Source: Bryobacterales bacterium
GTDB taxonomy: Bacteria; Acidobacteriota; Terriglobia; Bryobacterales; Bryobacteraceae
Assembly (NCBI GenBank): GCA_003167495.1
Contig: PMSX01000265.1
Location: 1-64,000, forward strand
Direction of reading: 5' to 3'
DNA length: 64,000 nucleotides
In this document: in pieces, positions 44,402 to 52,792 of the stretch
Layout: every line of letters starts with the position of its first letter
Position numbering within the stretch: the stretch's first letter is position 1
The notes under the pieces: model-generated
The model's input: the letters and a program-made list of their open reading frames with translations, nothing else
Told to the model about the DNA's origin: nothing
Database searches by the model: none
Translations under genes and position numbers: made by a program

Positions 44402-44566
44402 ATGCTTTTTTCTGTTAGATGTATTTGTGGCGAACAGTTACGCAGCGAGGGCAAAACGGGAACGTGTCCGACTTGCAAACGCGAGTTTCGTATCGAGTCG
44501 CCGGCCGACTACCAACCGCAAGAGCAAGAGAAAGAGCCCGTGGCCACGAAGACTGCGGCGGCGTAA
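44402..44566 (+). CDS. Zinc-ribbon small protein, copy 2
   Basis: 54 aa: MLFSVRCICGEQLRSEG followed by KTGTCPTCKREFRIESPADY. CxC and CxxC pairs are kept, as in copy 1 at 43093, and the terminal TKTAAA is identical. The DNA outside the conserved 95 bp differs, so the duplication is not very recent. A longer frame from 44255 exists, but it would run through the leader hairpin and is unlikely. Confidence 0.65.
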   Translation: MLFSVRCICGEQLRSEGKTGTCPTCKREFRIESPADYQPQEQEKEPVATKTAAA

Positions 44567-44579
44567 TTGTTTCCGCGCT

Positions 44580-45266
44580 TCAAAAGGGGGTCACTTTCTT
44601 CGAGCGTTGAGAATTATAGATTTTCTCCATACGGGTGCGGATACCGGGATTGGAGAGTTTCAAACGCGGATTACCTGCGGGTGTGAGCCGTAGGACCGGA
44701 ACGTTTGCTGAATCAAAAGCGAGTTCTGATCCATAATCTTTATCTGCCCAGATGTACTCAGAATTGAATACGTTTGCGGTAGGTTTCCCGAACTTATCGA
44801 TGACGCTTTGTACAAAATCCTTCTTACTTGCCTCACTGTCGAGTCGCGGTTCGTATTCAATGTTCCAAAGGGTTTCCGGGCCTTTCCCTTCACCTGGATA
44901 GACTTCCGCGAAGTTTAAGCCCAAGTTCAACTCGGGAGCTTTCCAGCCACCACTGTTCGGTCCGAGGGGCTCGAACGAGATCGCAGTGGTATAGGGACGG
45001 TTTGGAACATACTGGGGGTTGCCGGCGAAAATGCGATAGCCGTCCTGTTTTGGTTTAGCGTGAAGGCGCTGCGCAAGAATTTGTTGCGCTTCTGCGGCCG
45101 TCATATTTAGTTGAAGTCCTAAGATGTCGTATGCTTGGGCTTCTGCCGCCAAGGCTTTGGGACCGAGCAAAATAGAGCTCAAAGCCAGCATCTCTCTTCG
45201 GGAGAGCTGTAACGATGTTTTAGCGGCGTTATTCCAGAGGTGAGGTATGCCGGAATGGTGTCCCAT
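44580..45266 (-). CDS. Exported hypothetical protein, Tat-like signal
   Basis: 228 aa. SRREMLALSSILLGPKALAAE near residues 22-42 is a twin-arginine-like signal with cleavage after the Ala-rich stretch. The mature part contains YDILGLQLNMTAAEAQQIL, a pattern of exported proteins with a small SmpA/OmlA-like repeat. No enzyme motif is seen. The gene converges on the zinc-ribbon copy 2. It may be cargo of the mobile element. Confidence 0.6.
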   Translation of the reverse strand: MGHHSGIPHLWNNAAKTSLQLSRREMLALSSILLGPKALAAEAQAYDILGLQLNMTAAEAQQILAQRLHAKPKQDGYRIFAGNPQYVPNRPYTTAISFEPLGPNSGGWKAPELNLGLNFAEVYPGEGKGPETLWNIEYEPRLDSEASKKDFVQSVIDKFGKPTANVFNSEYIWADKDYGSELAFDSANVPVLRLTPAGNPRLKLSNPGIRTRMEKIYNSQRSKKVTPF

Positions 45267-45442
45267 CACCTCTGTTTATAACACTAAATAGCGGCGTTCA
45301 CTGGGCCACGGGATATGAGAATGTTAGTCGAGTGTGGTCCATATTCGGCTCACTTGCGGTGTCCCGTAATGGTTAAGTTTCCTGACGCTATTCTTTAAAA
45401 CTGGTTCTTCCCCGCTTCGGTCATGAGGTATAAAGTTTTCAA

Positions 45443-46198
45443 ATGAACCTTTCCCCTTTGTGGAGTTGGCTTCTGAGCACGGCTGGCGTACTCGCTATCG
45501 TATGGGCGTGCGCGAAATTCTTAGGTCAAAAGTGGGCTGAAAAATGGATCGATCAACATTTCAATCAGAAACTGGAAGCATTCAAAGCCGTGCAACAGGA
45601 GAGACTGGAGGCTTACAAAGCCGACCAGCAACGGGAATTAGAACGTCTTCGCCATCTTCTTTCCGGCCGCATCAGCAAAATTCATGAGAAGGAATTCGAA
45701 GTACTGCCAAAAGCATGGCTTATGCTCATTGAACTGCGCGGGGCGGCACAACATGCCCTCGACCTCACTATGAAACCCTATCCCGGTTTTCGAAATTTTT
45801 CATCTGCCCAGCTGGAAGACTTTTTGAAGTCCGAGCCAGTGAATTGGCTGGCCGACTATCAAAAAGAAGAGTTGCGAAATGCTGGTAGTGCCGACAAGCA
45901 AGAGAAATACTACATGGACGCACTTCAAAGCCACAGCCTCAACGAGGCAAACGAGAAGCACAGAAAGTTCCTCAATTACCTGATCGAAAATCAAATTTTT
46001 ATGACGGATGAACTGCGCGAGAAATTCTTTGGAGCGCAAAAAGCTTTATTTTTGGCCATAACAAGCTACGGCATCGGCAAAGGCACAAATCATGAGCTGG
46101 TGAGACAAGGCCAAGAGGAGATGTTAAATAAAATGCAAGGGCGTGTTGACGAAGCAGAAAAGGCCGTTCAAAAGCGCCTGCGTTACGAAGAAGCCTAA
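45443..46198 (+). CDS. Membrane-anchored coiled-coil hypothetical protein
   Basis: 251 aa. One N-terminal membrane helix (WSWLLSTAGVLAIVWACAKF) is followed by a long coiled coil (about 35-80, KLEAFKAVQQERLEAYKADQ) and a helical C-terminal part. I do not recognise a family. Similar membrane-plus-coiled-coil proteins occur in mobile-element cargo. It has its own intergenic space on both sides. Confidence 0.65.
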   Translation: MNLSPLWSWLLSTAGVLAIVWACAKFLGQKWAEKWIDQHFNQKLEAFKAVQQERLEAYKADQQRELERLRHLLSGRISKIHEKEFEVLPKAWLMLIELRGAAQHALDLTMKPYPGFRNFSSAQLEDFLKSEPVNWLADYQKEELRNAGSADKQEKYYMDALQSHSLNEANEKHRKFLNYLIENQIFMTDELREKFFGAQKALFLAITSYGIGKGTNHELVRQGQEEMLNKMQGRVDEAEKAVQKRLRYEEA

Positions 46199-46308
46199 GC
46201 GGGTTCTCTTCCTTGCTCTGTTTCACAAAGGGTAGCTTTTGACACAAAAATGCCCAGCCGCGCGGCTGTCCTTCATGATACGTTGGAACAAAGCCGCTAG
46301 GGAATGTT

Positions 46309-46896
46309 TTAGGTCCCCCCCCCGGACGAGTTCAACTCTAACAATTTGCTGGCGATTTCCGCAGGCGACAATATGAAATCGACATGGCCGGTTTCCACGG
46401 CATGTCTCGGCATGTCTTTAAACTCCGCATTGGACTGAGCGAACGTCATACCACCAGCCGCTTTGATGGCCTTCAGCGCCGCACTGCCGTCGTGACCCAT
46501 CCCGGAGAGAATGACCGCTATGGCGCGTTGTCCGCATGCCTCGGCGAGAGACAGCAGGAAAATGCTGATCGTCATGGGCCAGCCTCTCGGCTTTCGCGGT
46601 GGCTGGAGATCGAACTCATTATTTTTCACCGTCATTTCGACGCTGGGAGGCATAAGGTAAACGCGATTTCGTTCAAGGGACATGCCTTCCTCTACTTCGA
46701 CAACAGGCATCGTTGTGACACGGGCGAGAATTGGCAAAAGCAAACTCGCGTTCTCGAAATTCCGATGTGACGCAATGACAAACGCCATCCCCGTATCGGC
46801 GGGCATATGGCGCAAAATGCCGTTATAGGCTTCCAGGCCGCCAGCTGAGCCGCCCAGACACACTACGCGGAAATCCTTCTCAGCCGGAGCGCACAT
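46309..46896 (-). CDS. CheB methylesterase domain protein (stand-alone)
   Basis: 195 aa from the ATG at 46896; the frame is open further upstream but that part is not coding-like. Catalytic residues are visible: Ser in CLGGSAGGLEAYNGIL, His in VIASHRNFEN and Asp in ILSGMGHDGSAAL. The receiver domain of chemotaxis CheB is missing, so it is a receiver-less enzyme as found in CheB/CheR-histidine-kinase clusters. Fragments of a CHASE3/PAS sensor kinase lie on the same strand nearby, so it may have belonged to the same signalling locus. Confidence 0.8.
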   Translation of the reverse strand: MCAPAEKDFRVVCLGGSAGGLEAYNGILRHMPADTGMAFVIASHRNFENASLLLPILARVTTMPVVEVEEGMSLERNRVYLMPPSVEMTVKNNEFDLQPPRKPRGWPMTISIFLLSLAEACGQRAIAVILSGMGHDGSAALKAIKAAGGMTFAQSNAEFKDMPRHAVETGHVDFILSPAEIASKLLELNSSGGGT

Positions 46897-47002
46897 TAGG
46901 TTTCCACTATAAGCCTTTTCGAGTCTCTCGGAGCGTGGCGGTCCATCCGGGCAGAGAGACCACGCCGGGGAAATACCCGGACGTGGCCTTGTTTCTGCGT
47001 CG

Positions 47003-47383
47003 TCAATACTCACTGGGCAAGTGGATGACGTTGTTGGCGAAATAGAGCTTGATGGTGTCGAGCGGGAAATCGGTGTACGGGATCTCTTTGCTAAAGACCA
47101 CGTTTCCGTTGCCGTCGTCACAGGCGAGGGTGGCGGTTTTATCGGGCCGGACAGTGAGTGTCCAAACCTGGAACTCTTCGGCGGCGACATTCTGGTCGTA
47201 TGGCTGAATCAGAGCGATCTCGTCGAGAAGCCAATACGCCCCCCCGTGTTCGGCGACATATTGTGCGCCCTCGGTGTAGAGAATGCTTCGATTGATCGAA
47301 TGCCGGTACCACCGTTCTGTTCCGGTGAATTGCGCGAGGTCGGCCGCAGTGAGCGTCTTTTTGCTTTGTGTATCGGATTGCAT
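47003..47383 (-). CDS. DUF6876-like protein
   Basis: 126 aa. DLAQFTGTERWYRHSINRSI, YVAEHGGAYWLLDEIALIQP and PYTDFPLDTIKLYFANNV match, from memory, the DUF6876 family found mostly on plasmids and ICEs. Function unknown. The leader carries the hairpin copy 2 at 47430-47486. Naming is from memory and should be checked. Confidence 0.65.
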   Translation of the reverse strand: MQSDTQSKKTLTAADLAQFTGTERWYRHSINRSILYTEGAQYVAEHGGAYWLLDEIALIQPYDQNVAAEEFQVWTLTVRPDKTATLACDDGNGNVVFSKEIPYTDFPLDTIKLYFANNVIHLPSEY

Positions 47384-47429
47384 GGTGATCTCGTTTTTGT
47401 CGTGTGCTTTGCTGCACAGGACCGGAGGA

Positions 47430-47486
47430 GCTGGCCAGAGTCAAGGCCGGAGCGAAGCGGAGTGCACCTTGGCCTTGACGGCCAGC
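47430..47486 (-). promoter_or_regulatory. Leader hairpin, copy 2
   Basis: GCTGGCC and GGCCAGC, then GTCAAGGCC and GGCCTTGAC, form two stem segments around the same inner AGCGAAGCGGAGTGC as copy 1. It lies about 50 bp upstream of the DUF6876-like start. Compensatory differences between copies (GGG/CCC versus GGCC/GGCC next to the common arm) support conservation of the structure. Confidence 0.65.
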
Positions 47487-47725
47487 TAGGATGGGACGAA
47501 GCAGGAAAGCACAGGTCCACTTTCTTGCGACCGCCTGGGTGTTGGTTGGTCTGTGGGGTTGGCGTTTTCCCGTCGCGCTCAATCGACGATGCCGAGCAAT
47601 TCCCGGAGTTTGTTTTTCCTGATAATTCCTTTGGGTTCGATCTGGTGAACAATCCTCTATCCGAAGTGGCCTCCGCGTCCTGAACGTGCATGGCTGACGC
47701 GCAAGGTGAGGGAGGGAGAAAGCGG

Positions 47726-48151
47726 CTAGTTTCTCGTTGAATCCCCTGCGGCGGCGTATGCTTTGCGCAAGGGGATCGTAAAAAAGAACGTGGAGCCCTT
47801 TCCCGGCGTCGAATCCACCCAAATCCTGCCGCCGTATCCGGCGATGATTTTCTGGCAGGTCGCGAGACCGATGCCGCTGCCGGGGCGATCGTCGCCATGA
47901 AGCCGCTTGAATGGTTTGAAAATCAGTTCCCTATATTGCAGTTCAATCCCGATGCCGTTGTCGTTGACTTTAACAATCCAACCTTCATCGGTTTTATTGC
48001 AATTCACATGAATGCGGGGCTCTTCCGCGCTGCGGTACTTCAAGGCATTGCCGATTAGGTTTTGAAAAAGCTGCACGAGGTGGGCATCATGGACGGGAAG
48101 GACGGGAAGCGTATCCGCAAACGTCACGACCGCCTTAGACGCTTCAATGTC
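47726..48151 (-). pseudogene. Sensor kinase fragment: ATP-binding (HATPase) domain
   Basis: The minus frame reads EASKAVVTFADTLPVLPVHD and LVQLFQNLIGNALKYRS (N box), VNDNGIGIELQY (G1), RPGSGIGLATCQKI (G2) and STFFFTIPL. It is a complete HATPase domain of a histidine kinase but has no dimerisation domain in front. Upstream the minus strand carries a PAS fragment joined at GGCCCG (48152-48157), not the expected dimerisation domain, which lies on the opposite strand at 48436-48820. Confidence 0.8.
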
Positions 48152-48435
48152 GGGCCGTCTTTGGCGATGAGAATAGTGTGATTGGTCAGACCCACGACGT
48201 CACCCGTAGCAATGGCCTTAACGAGCGGGTTCTCGACGGCGATACGCGTCTCTTCGTGAACGATCCGAAATACTTCAGAAATGCTCTGGCCGATTGCTTC
48301 CTCTTCCGTCCAGGCGGTCAGTTTTGCAGCGACCGGATTGATGAATGTGATTTTTTTATCCGCTGTGGTCGCAATCAGACCATCTCCGATACTGTTGAGG
48401 GTGACGCGGAAGTATTCCGCATTCGTTGCGGGCCG
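48152..48435 (-). pseudogene. Sensor kinase fragment: PAS domain
   Basis: The minus frame reads ATNAEYFRVTLNSIGDGLIA, INPVAAKLTAWTEEEAIGQS and VGLTNHTILIAKDG, the first two thirds of a PAS domain, then runs into the ATP-binding fragment out of context. The missing PAS end (GREVHIDDSGSPIRD) lies on the plus strand immediately to the right. Both edges carry the hexamer GGGCCG (48152 and 48430). Confidence 0.8.
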
Positions 48436-48820
48436 GGAAGTGCACATCGATGATAGCGGCTCGCCGATCCGCGACTCAACGGGGATGATCGAAGGGGCGA
48501 TTTTGATTTTTCGCGACATTTCCGCGCGGCGCGAGGATGAACGACAGCTCAAGGCTTTGAACGAGCAGCTCAGGGAATTCGTGGATGCAGCGGCTCATGA
48601 TTTGCGCACGCCACTTCGTTCAGTGGCCATATTTTCGGAGTTGCTTCAAAAGCGTTACGAGTCCCTGCTTGTCGGCGATGGCCAAGATGTTCTTGCCCGC
48701 ATCAAAAAAGCCACTCAACGCATGGGGCAACTACTGGAAGACCTCCTCAACTACGCGCAGGCCGGCCATTTCGAGCTTGGCGACGGGCCGCTTGTGCCGC
48801 TGGTGTTAGCGCCAACATAA
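48436..48820 (+). pseudogene. Sensor kinase fragment: PAS end and dimerisation domain
   Basis: The plus frame reads HIDDSGSPIRDSTGMIEGAI, ILIFRDISARREDERQLKAL, then FVDAAAHDLRTPLRSVAIFS with the phospho-accepting His of HisKA. After LLNYAQAGHFELGDG it leaves the kinase, at the hexamer GGGCCG (48785), and stops at 48820. Its orientation is opposite to the PAS and ATP-binding fragments. With them it would form one PAS-HisKA-HATPase kinase. Confidence 0.8.
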
Positions 48821-48952
48821 AGTGACCGCAGTTTTGGGAGCTTTGTCGTCAGAAAGGGCGGTAATTGTGTAGTCGGCGCGCACGCCCGCAGCGGCGCCGC
48901 AGGCGGCGCGAAGGGCGTGAGTGCCCGGTGTCGAGTTAGCCGCACATTGGAA

Positions 48953-49240
48953 TTAAGACTTAGCCGACCCTCCCGCGCCGTCAGCAGGAGAAGGAGCAAT
49001 GGAACATCGAGCGTGCTTGGTGTCGAGACGGACCGATTCGATCACGAGATAGAGTTTGTCGGCACTATTGACTTTGCCCGCGATGCAATAAGCCACATCG
49101 GGCCGCATTCGCTGAGCCTTGCTGAAGTCATAGAGCCGGTAAACCCGCTGCGTGTCGCGATCCCGCAACAGGAACACGGCATAAGAAGGATGTTCCGTCC
49201 GCGAGAGTAGGAACAGATGATTGGCGCTGAAGTTGAACAT
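48953..49240 (-). CDS. Hypothetical protein or fragment (95 aa)
   Basis: The minus frame from ATG 49240 reads MFNFSANHLFLLSRTEHPSY and RVYRLYDFSKAQRMRPDVAY, a coding-like composition without known motifs. It may be a gene remnant between the broken kinase and the IS21 element. No ribosome site is obvious. Treat as tentative. Confidence 0.35.
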   Translation of the reverse strand: MFNFSANHLFLLSRTEHPSYAVFLLRDRDTQRVYRLYDFSKAQRMRPDVAYCIAGKVNSADKLYLVIESVRLDTKHARCSIAPSPADGAGGSAKS

Positions 49241-49374
49241 TGAAGGACTGAGACAAGGAACGGAGATCACGAGGATCTCCGCCCATTGGCAGCGCCGTTG
49301 AGGGGTTACCCGGCGGACTCCTCCGTTACGGGATATCACCACAGCGCGGCGCTTGCACGCTGCCGGAATGGCCG

Positions 49375-49802
49375 TTAGTCTTCCGGCGAACCTGACTTGC
49401 TGGCTTTGCGTAAACTGTCGCCGCCCAGCAAGAAGATCTCGGAGTTCTCGACCAGGCGGTCCGCAATCGCAGTCGCGATGGTGGTGTTGAACAGGATGTT
49501 GCCCCAGTCTGAGAACGCGGTGTTGGTGGTAATGATGGTGGAACGCTTGTGACTGTGACGCGTGGAGATGACTTGATAGAAGAGATTGGAAGTCTGCTGA
49601 TCGAGAGAAAGATATCCTAATTCGTCACAAATTAACAAAGTTGGCTCTGTGTAGGTCTTGAGCTTACGAACCAGCGAATGATCCACCTGCGAAGCAGACA
49701 GTTGATTCAACATGTCCATGGCGGTGGTGAACAACACGCGCTGGTTCGCCTGACAAGCTTTCCAAGCGATTACCTTAGCGAGAAACGTTTTGCCCACACC
49801 GG
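49375..49802 (-). pseudogene. istB: IstB-like ATPase, C-terminal part
   Basis: The minus frame starts at the insertion junction with GVGKTFLAKVIAWKACQANQ (Walker A end), followed by LLICDELGYLSLDQQTSNLF (Walker B), STIITTNTAFSDWG and TAIADRLVENSEIFLLGGDS. These are the conserved blocks of IS21 helper ATPases. The N-terminal 100 residues are encoded 2.6 kb away at 52411-52735. The two parts join at the P-loop. Confidence 0.88.
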
Positions 49803-49838
49803 GCGAATAGGCGACATAATGCACATCATTTCGAGACG

Positions 49839-50294
49839 GTGACCGTCCACTATCGGTGGCACCCTTTGTTTGGCCAAGTATTGCCTGTTCACAAACGGAT
49901 GAAGGATCGCCACGGCGAGCACATTTTCGTCGAACTGGCGGATGAAACAATCTGTTCACTGCCTGCGTGGATGTTCAGTCCAGAATGTGCAATTTTCTCG
50001 GTGAGCTCACCTTTAGTCGCGGTCGACGCCTTGACTTCTCTTCGCGAGTTCTTATCCAGTTTGCAATGCCCTAACGATTGCGCTAAGTCTTCAGTGAATC
50101 CAACTCCGAAGGAGAGGGCAAGTGAAGCCATCGATTCCCAAAAGAAACGCGCAACTGAACCTGCCGCTGCTCGACGTTCCGGCAACGGTTCTCCCAGACA
50201 ACAAACAGCAAGAACTGGTAAGGGCACTCGTGGAGCTGCTCATGAGCGCGGCAAACGAAAAGCTCGATCAACCAATAAGCCGAGGCAGCGATGA
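49839..50294 (+). CDS. DUF5372-like protein of the serine recombinase element
   Basis: 151 aa, GTG start. TVHYRWHPLFGQVLPVHKRM and FVELADETICSLPAWM match, as I recall, the DUF5372 family that is usually encoded with this type of serine recombinase. The C-terminal third is basic and low-complexity. It overlaps the next small ORF in another frame. Function is not known; it may aid recombination. Confidence 0.65.
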   Translation: MTVHYRWHPLFGQVLPVHKRMKDRHGEHIFVELADETICSLPAWMFSPECAIFSVSSPLVAVDALTSLREFLSSLQCPNDCAKSSVNPTPKERASEAIDSQKKRATEPAAARRSGNGSPRQQTARTGKGTRGAAHERGKRKARSTNKPRQR

Positions 50295-50310
50295 ATCTCA
50301 AGCTGACTAA
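50122..50310 (+). CDS. Small accessory protein of the serine recombinase element
   Basis: 62 aa, GTG start with GGAGAGGG about 8 bp upstream. LLDVPATVLPDNKQQELVRA and LVELLMSAANEK form a helical body. It overlaps the end of the preceding gene and the start of the recombinase by 20 bp, so all three are co-translated. Short proteins in this position are typical of the element family. Function unknown. Confidence 0.6.
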   Translation: MKPSIPKRNAQLNLPLLDVPATVLPDNKQQELVRALVELLMSAANEKLDQPISRGSDESQAD

Positions 50311-52381
50311 TGATCGCCTTCAACGGCGAGCCATTATTTACGTTCGGCAGTCCTCTATGGGACAGGTAACGAACAACCACGAAAGCCGCCGTCGTCAATA
50401 CGGCCTCGCAGATCGAGCACGCGAATTAGGGTTCCACAATGTCACCGTGATCGACGACGATCTTGGGCGCTCGGGATCCGGCTTGGTGGAGCGCCCCGGA
50501 TTTCAACGGTTAGTTGCCGAGGTCTGCACCGGGGAAGTCGGCGCCGTGTTTTGCATTGAGGCCTCTCGGCTCGCCCGCAACGGTCGTGACTGGCATCATC
50601 TCATCGAGCTTTGTGGAATGGTAGGAGCGGTTGTCGTAGATCCAGACGGCGTCTATGATCCGGGCATCATCAACGATAGGCTGCTGTTGGGTTTAAAAGG
50701 CACCATGAGTGAGTTTGAATTGAACCTACTCCGGCAGCGATCGTTGGAAGCGATTCGGCAGAAAGCCGGCCGAGGAGAACTACAGTTTCTTCTGCCAGTG
50801 GGATTGTGCTGGACCGCCGCCGGTAAGATCGAGAAGGATCCGGACCAACGTGTACAACAAGCGATTCAGTTGGTATTCGCCAAGATGATGGAGCTTGGAA
50901 GCGTTCGGCAGGTTCTGCTATGGTTCCGACAAGAGAGCATCAGCTTGCCAGCGTTGCCACGCGATCCTGGCGAACCGAGAATGATTTGGAAGATTCCCGT
51001 CTACAACGTCGTGCTGAAGATTTTGACGAATCCGATCTATGCCGGAGCGTACGCATTCGGAAAGACACAAAGTCGAATCGCCGTTGTCGATGGTCGCGCG
51101 AGGAAAACCGCGGGACACCGCAAGCCGCGGCCAGACTGGACCGTCTTGATTCGCGACCACCATCCCGGTTACATTTCTTGGGAGCAGTATGAACGTAATC
51201 AGGCGCTGATTGCGGCCAACACGAATATGAAGTCACGCATGGAGCCGAAGGCAGGTCGCGGAGGGCGCGCATTGCTCGCGGGGATTCTGCGGTGTCGGCG
51301 TTGCGGCCGAATGTTGCACGTCACCTATTCCGGTCTTGGAGCGGCCGCGTTGCGTTACCACTGTAGAGGTGCGCACATCAATCATGGCGCCAGTTGGTGT
51401 ATCTCGTTCGGCGGTCTTCGAAGCGATCAGGCAGTAGCCAATGAAGTCCTTCACGCCATCAGTGGAAACGCCATTGAGGCGGCACTGGACGCGGCCGCGC
51501 AGATGCATCAACAGCGTCAGGATCAGCGGCGATCACTCGAACTGGAAGTCGAGCAAGCTCGATATGAAGCGCGCTTGGCCTCGCGAAGATATGAATCCGT
51601 GGACCCGGACAATCGTCTAGTCGCCGCGGAGTTAGAAGCTCGCTGGAACGATGCCCTGCGAAAGTTCGAAGGGCTGGAGATCAAGCTGCACGAGTTCGAC
51701 AGTTTCATAACTTCCGCTGCGATGCCTGACAAGGAGATCCTTCTGAGTCTCGTGCAAGATCTTCCGGCGGTCTGGCACGCGCCGTCTTCCGACATGCGAT
51801 TGAAGCAGCGGATTGTTCGAATTCTCATTCGCGAGATTGTTGCCGACGTGGATGAGAACAGTAACGAGATCGTGCTTGTCATTCACTGGGCCGGAGGGCG
51901 TCATTCGGAACTCCGCGTGAAGAAGAATGCAACTGGAAGACACAGCCACTGCACCAGCATGGAAGCGATCGAAGTGATTCGACAGATGGCCGGCAAGTTT
52001 CCTGACGAACAGATCGCCGCAACGCTGAACCGGCTTGGGTTCTCAACCGGTGCCGGCAAAACGTGGAATGAGCAGCGCGTGTACTCCGCGCGCCACTACA
52101 ATGAACTGCCCGCCTACAATCCAAACCAAACCAATCAGGACATCCTTACGATGGAGGAGGCCGCACAGCGTCTGGGCGTGAGCACGACAACCGTACGACG
52201 ATTGATCGAACAGAAGAAACTGGCCGCCACTCAAGTGGTCCCATGTGCTCCGTGGCAGATTGCCATCGCCGCCTTGGACGCAGCAGCAGTAAGAACTGCG
52301 GTAAACAAAATCAAGAACGGAGTGCGCGTCCCGCGAACTCTCCTTGACGACAAGCAGCAACGAATGTTTCCAAAAGGTTAG
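50291..52381 (+). CDS. Large serine recombinase
   Basis: 696 aa. The resolvase domain (about 10-150) has the nucleophile Ser in IYVRQSSMGQ, the Arg of CIEASRLARNGRDW and KGTMSEFELNLLRQR. The Recombinase domain follows, then a zinc ribbon (LRCRRCGRMLHVTY ... CRGAHINHGASWC) and a coiled coil (about 400-480). A C-terminal MerR/excisionase-type helix-turn-helix (MEEAAQRLGVSTTTVRRLIE) completes it. The protein probably excises and inserts its own element, which sits in istB. No sign of damage. Confidence 0.92.
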   Translation: MNLKLTNDRLQRRAIIYVRQSSMGQVTNNHESRRRQYGLADRARELGFHNVTVIDDDLGRSGSGLVERPGFQRLVAEVCTGEVGAVFCIEASRLARNGRDWHHLIELCGMVGAVVVDPDGVYDPGIINDRLLLGLKGTMSEFELNLLRQRSLEAIRQKAGRGELQFLLPVGLCWTAAGKIEKDPDQRVQQAIQLVFAKMMELGSVRQVLLWFRQESISLPALPRDPGEPRMIWKIPVYNVVLKILTNPIYAGAYAFGKTQSRIAVVDGRARKTAGHRKPRPDWTVLIRDHHPGYISWEQYERNQALIAANTNMKSRMEPKAGRGGRALLAGILRCRRCGRMLHVTYSGLGAAALRYHCRGAHINHGASWCISFGGLRSDQAVANEVLHAISGNAIEAALDAAAQMHQQRQDQRRSLELEVEQARYEARLASRRYESVDPDNRLVAAELEARWNDALRKFEGLEIKLHEFDSFITSAAMPDKEILLSLVQDLPAVWHAPSSDMRLKQRIVRILIREIVADVDENSNEIVLVIHWAGGRHSELRVKKNATGRHSHCTSMEAIEVIRQMAGKFPDEQIAATLNRLGFSTGAGKTWNEQRVYSARHYNELPAYNPNQTNQDILTMEEAAQRLGVSTTTVRRLIEQKKLAATQVVPCAPWQIAIAALDAAAVRTAVNKIKNGVRVPRTLLDDKQQRMFPKG

Positions 52382-52410
52382 CGAGGTAACTTAGAATGTC
52401 ACAGGATCGG

Positions 52411-52735
52411 TATTGCCGATGAGAACCAGATTCGTACCTTGGCGCAAGAAGGTCAGATCGAGCAAGCGCAGAATGCGGTTCTTCGCTTGCACCCGGCTTT
52501 TGTGATGGTGGAAGTGAAAGGCGTCGATACTGGGCTGCGATTGTAACCGCGAACTCTTGAAGCGGCGATCAATGGCACGGCTGTGGCGGGCTTCGAGTTC
52601 CATATCGGCCAGCCACTCGATAGTAGCTGCCACACTCATGTTTTTGACGGCGGCCTCAGCGATCGTCTGTTCCAGTTGACGGCTCATCGCCGCCAGATTC
52701 AGTTCTTGTAGTTTCTGTTCGAGGGGAGTCATCAT
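52411..52735 (-). pseudogene. istB: IstB-like ATPase, N-terminal part
   Basis: The frame from ATG 52735 reads PLEQKLQELNLAAMSRQLEQ, VAATIEWLADMELEARHSRA and LDLTFLRQGTNLVLIGN, where the P-loop should follow. After IGN the sequence enters the serine-recombinase element and stops within 10 codons. Together with 49375-49802 it gives a whole IstB. Confidence 0.88.
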
Positions 52736-52792
52736 GTTCCTTTCCAGGGCTAAGAATGAAAGCGTCGTAAGCCAGCAGTGAGATGGGATCGG

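Larger units (their letters stand above)
49803..52410 (+). mobile_element. Large serine recombinase element inserted in istB
   Basis: Three plus-strand genes (49839-50294, 50122-50310, 50291-52381) lie inside istB. Left junction CACACCGG|GCGAAT (49801-49802 is GG) and right junction GGATCGG|TATTGCC (GG at 52409-52410) share a GG dinucleotide; removing the segment and one GG restores GGTATTGCC after the P-loop codons. A 2-bp core is typical for large serine recombinases. The element is 2608 bp. Confidence 0.75.
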
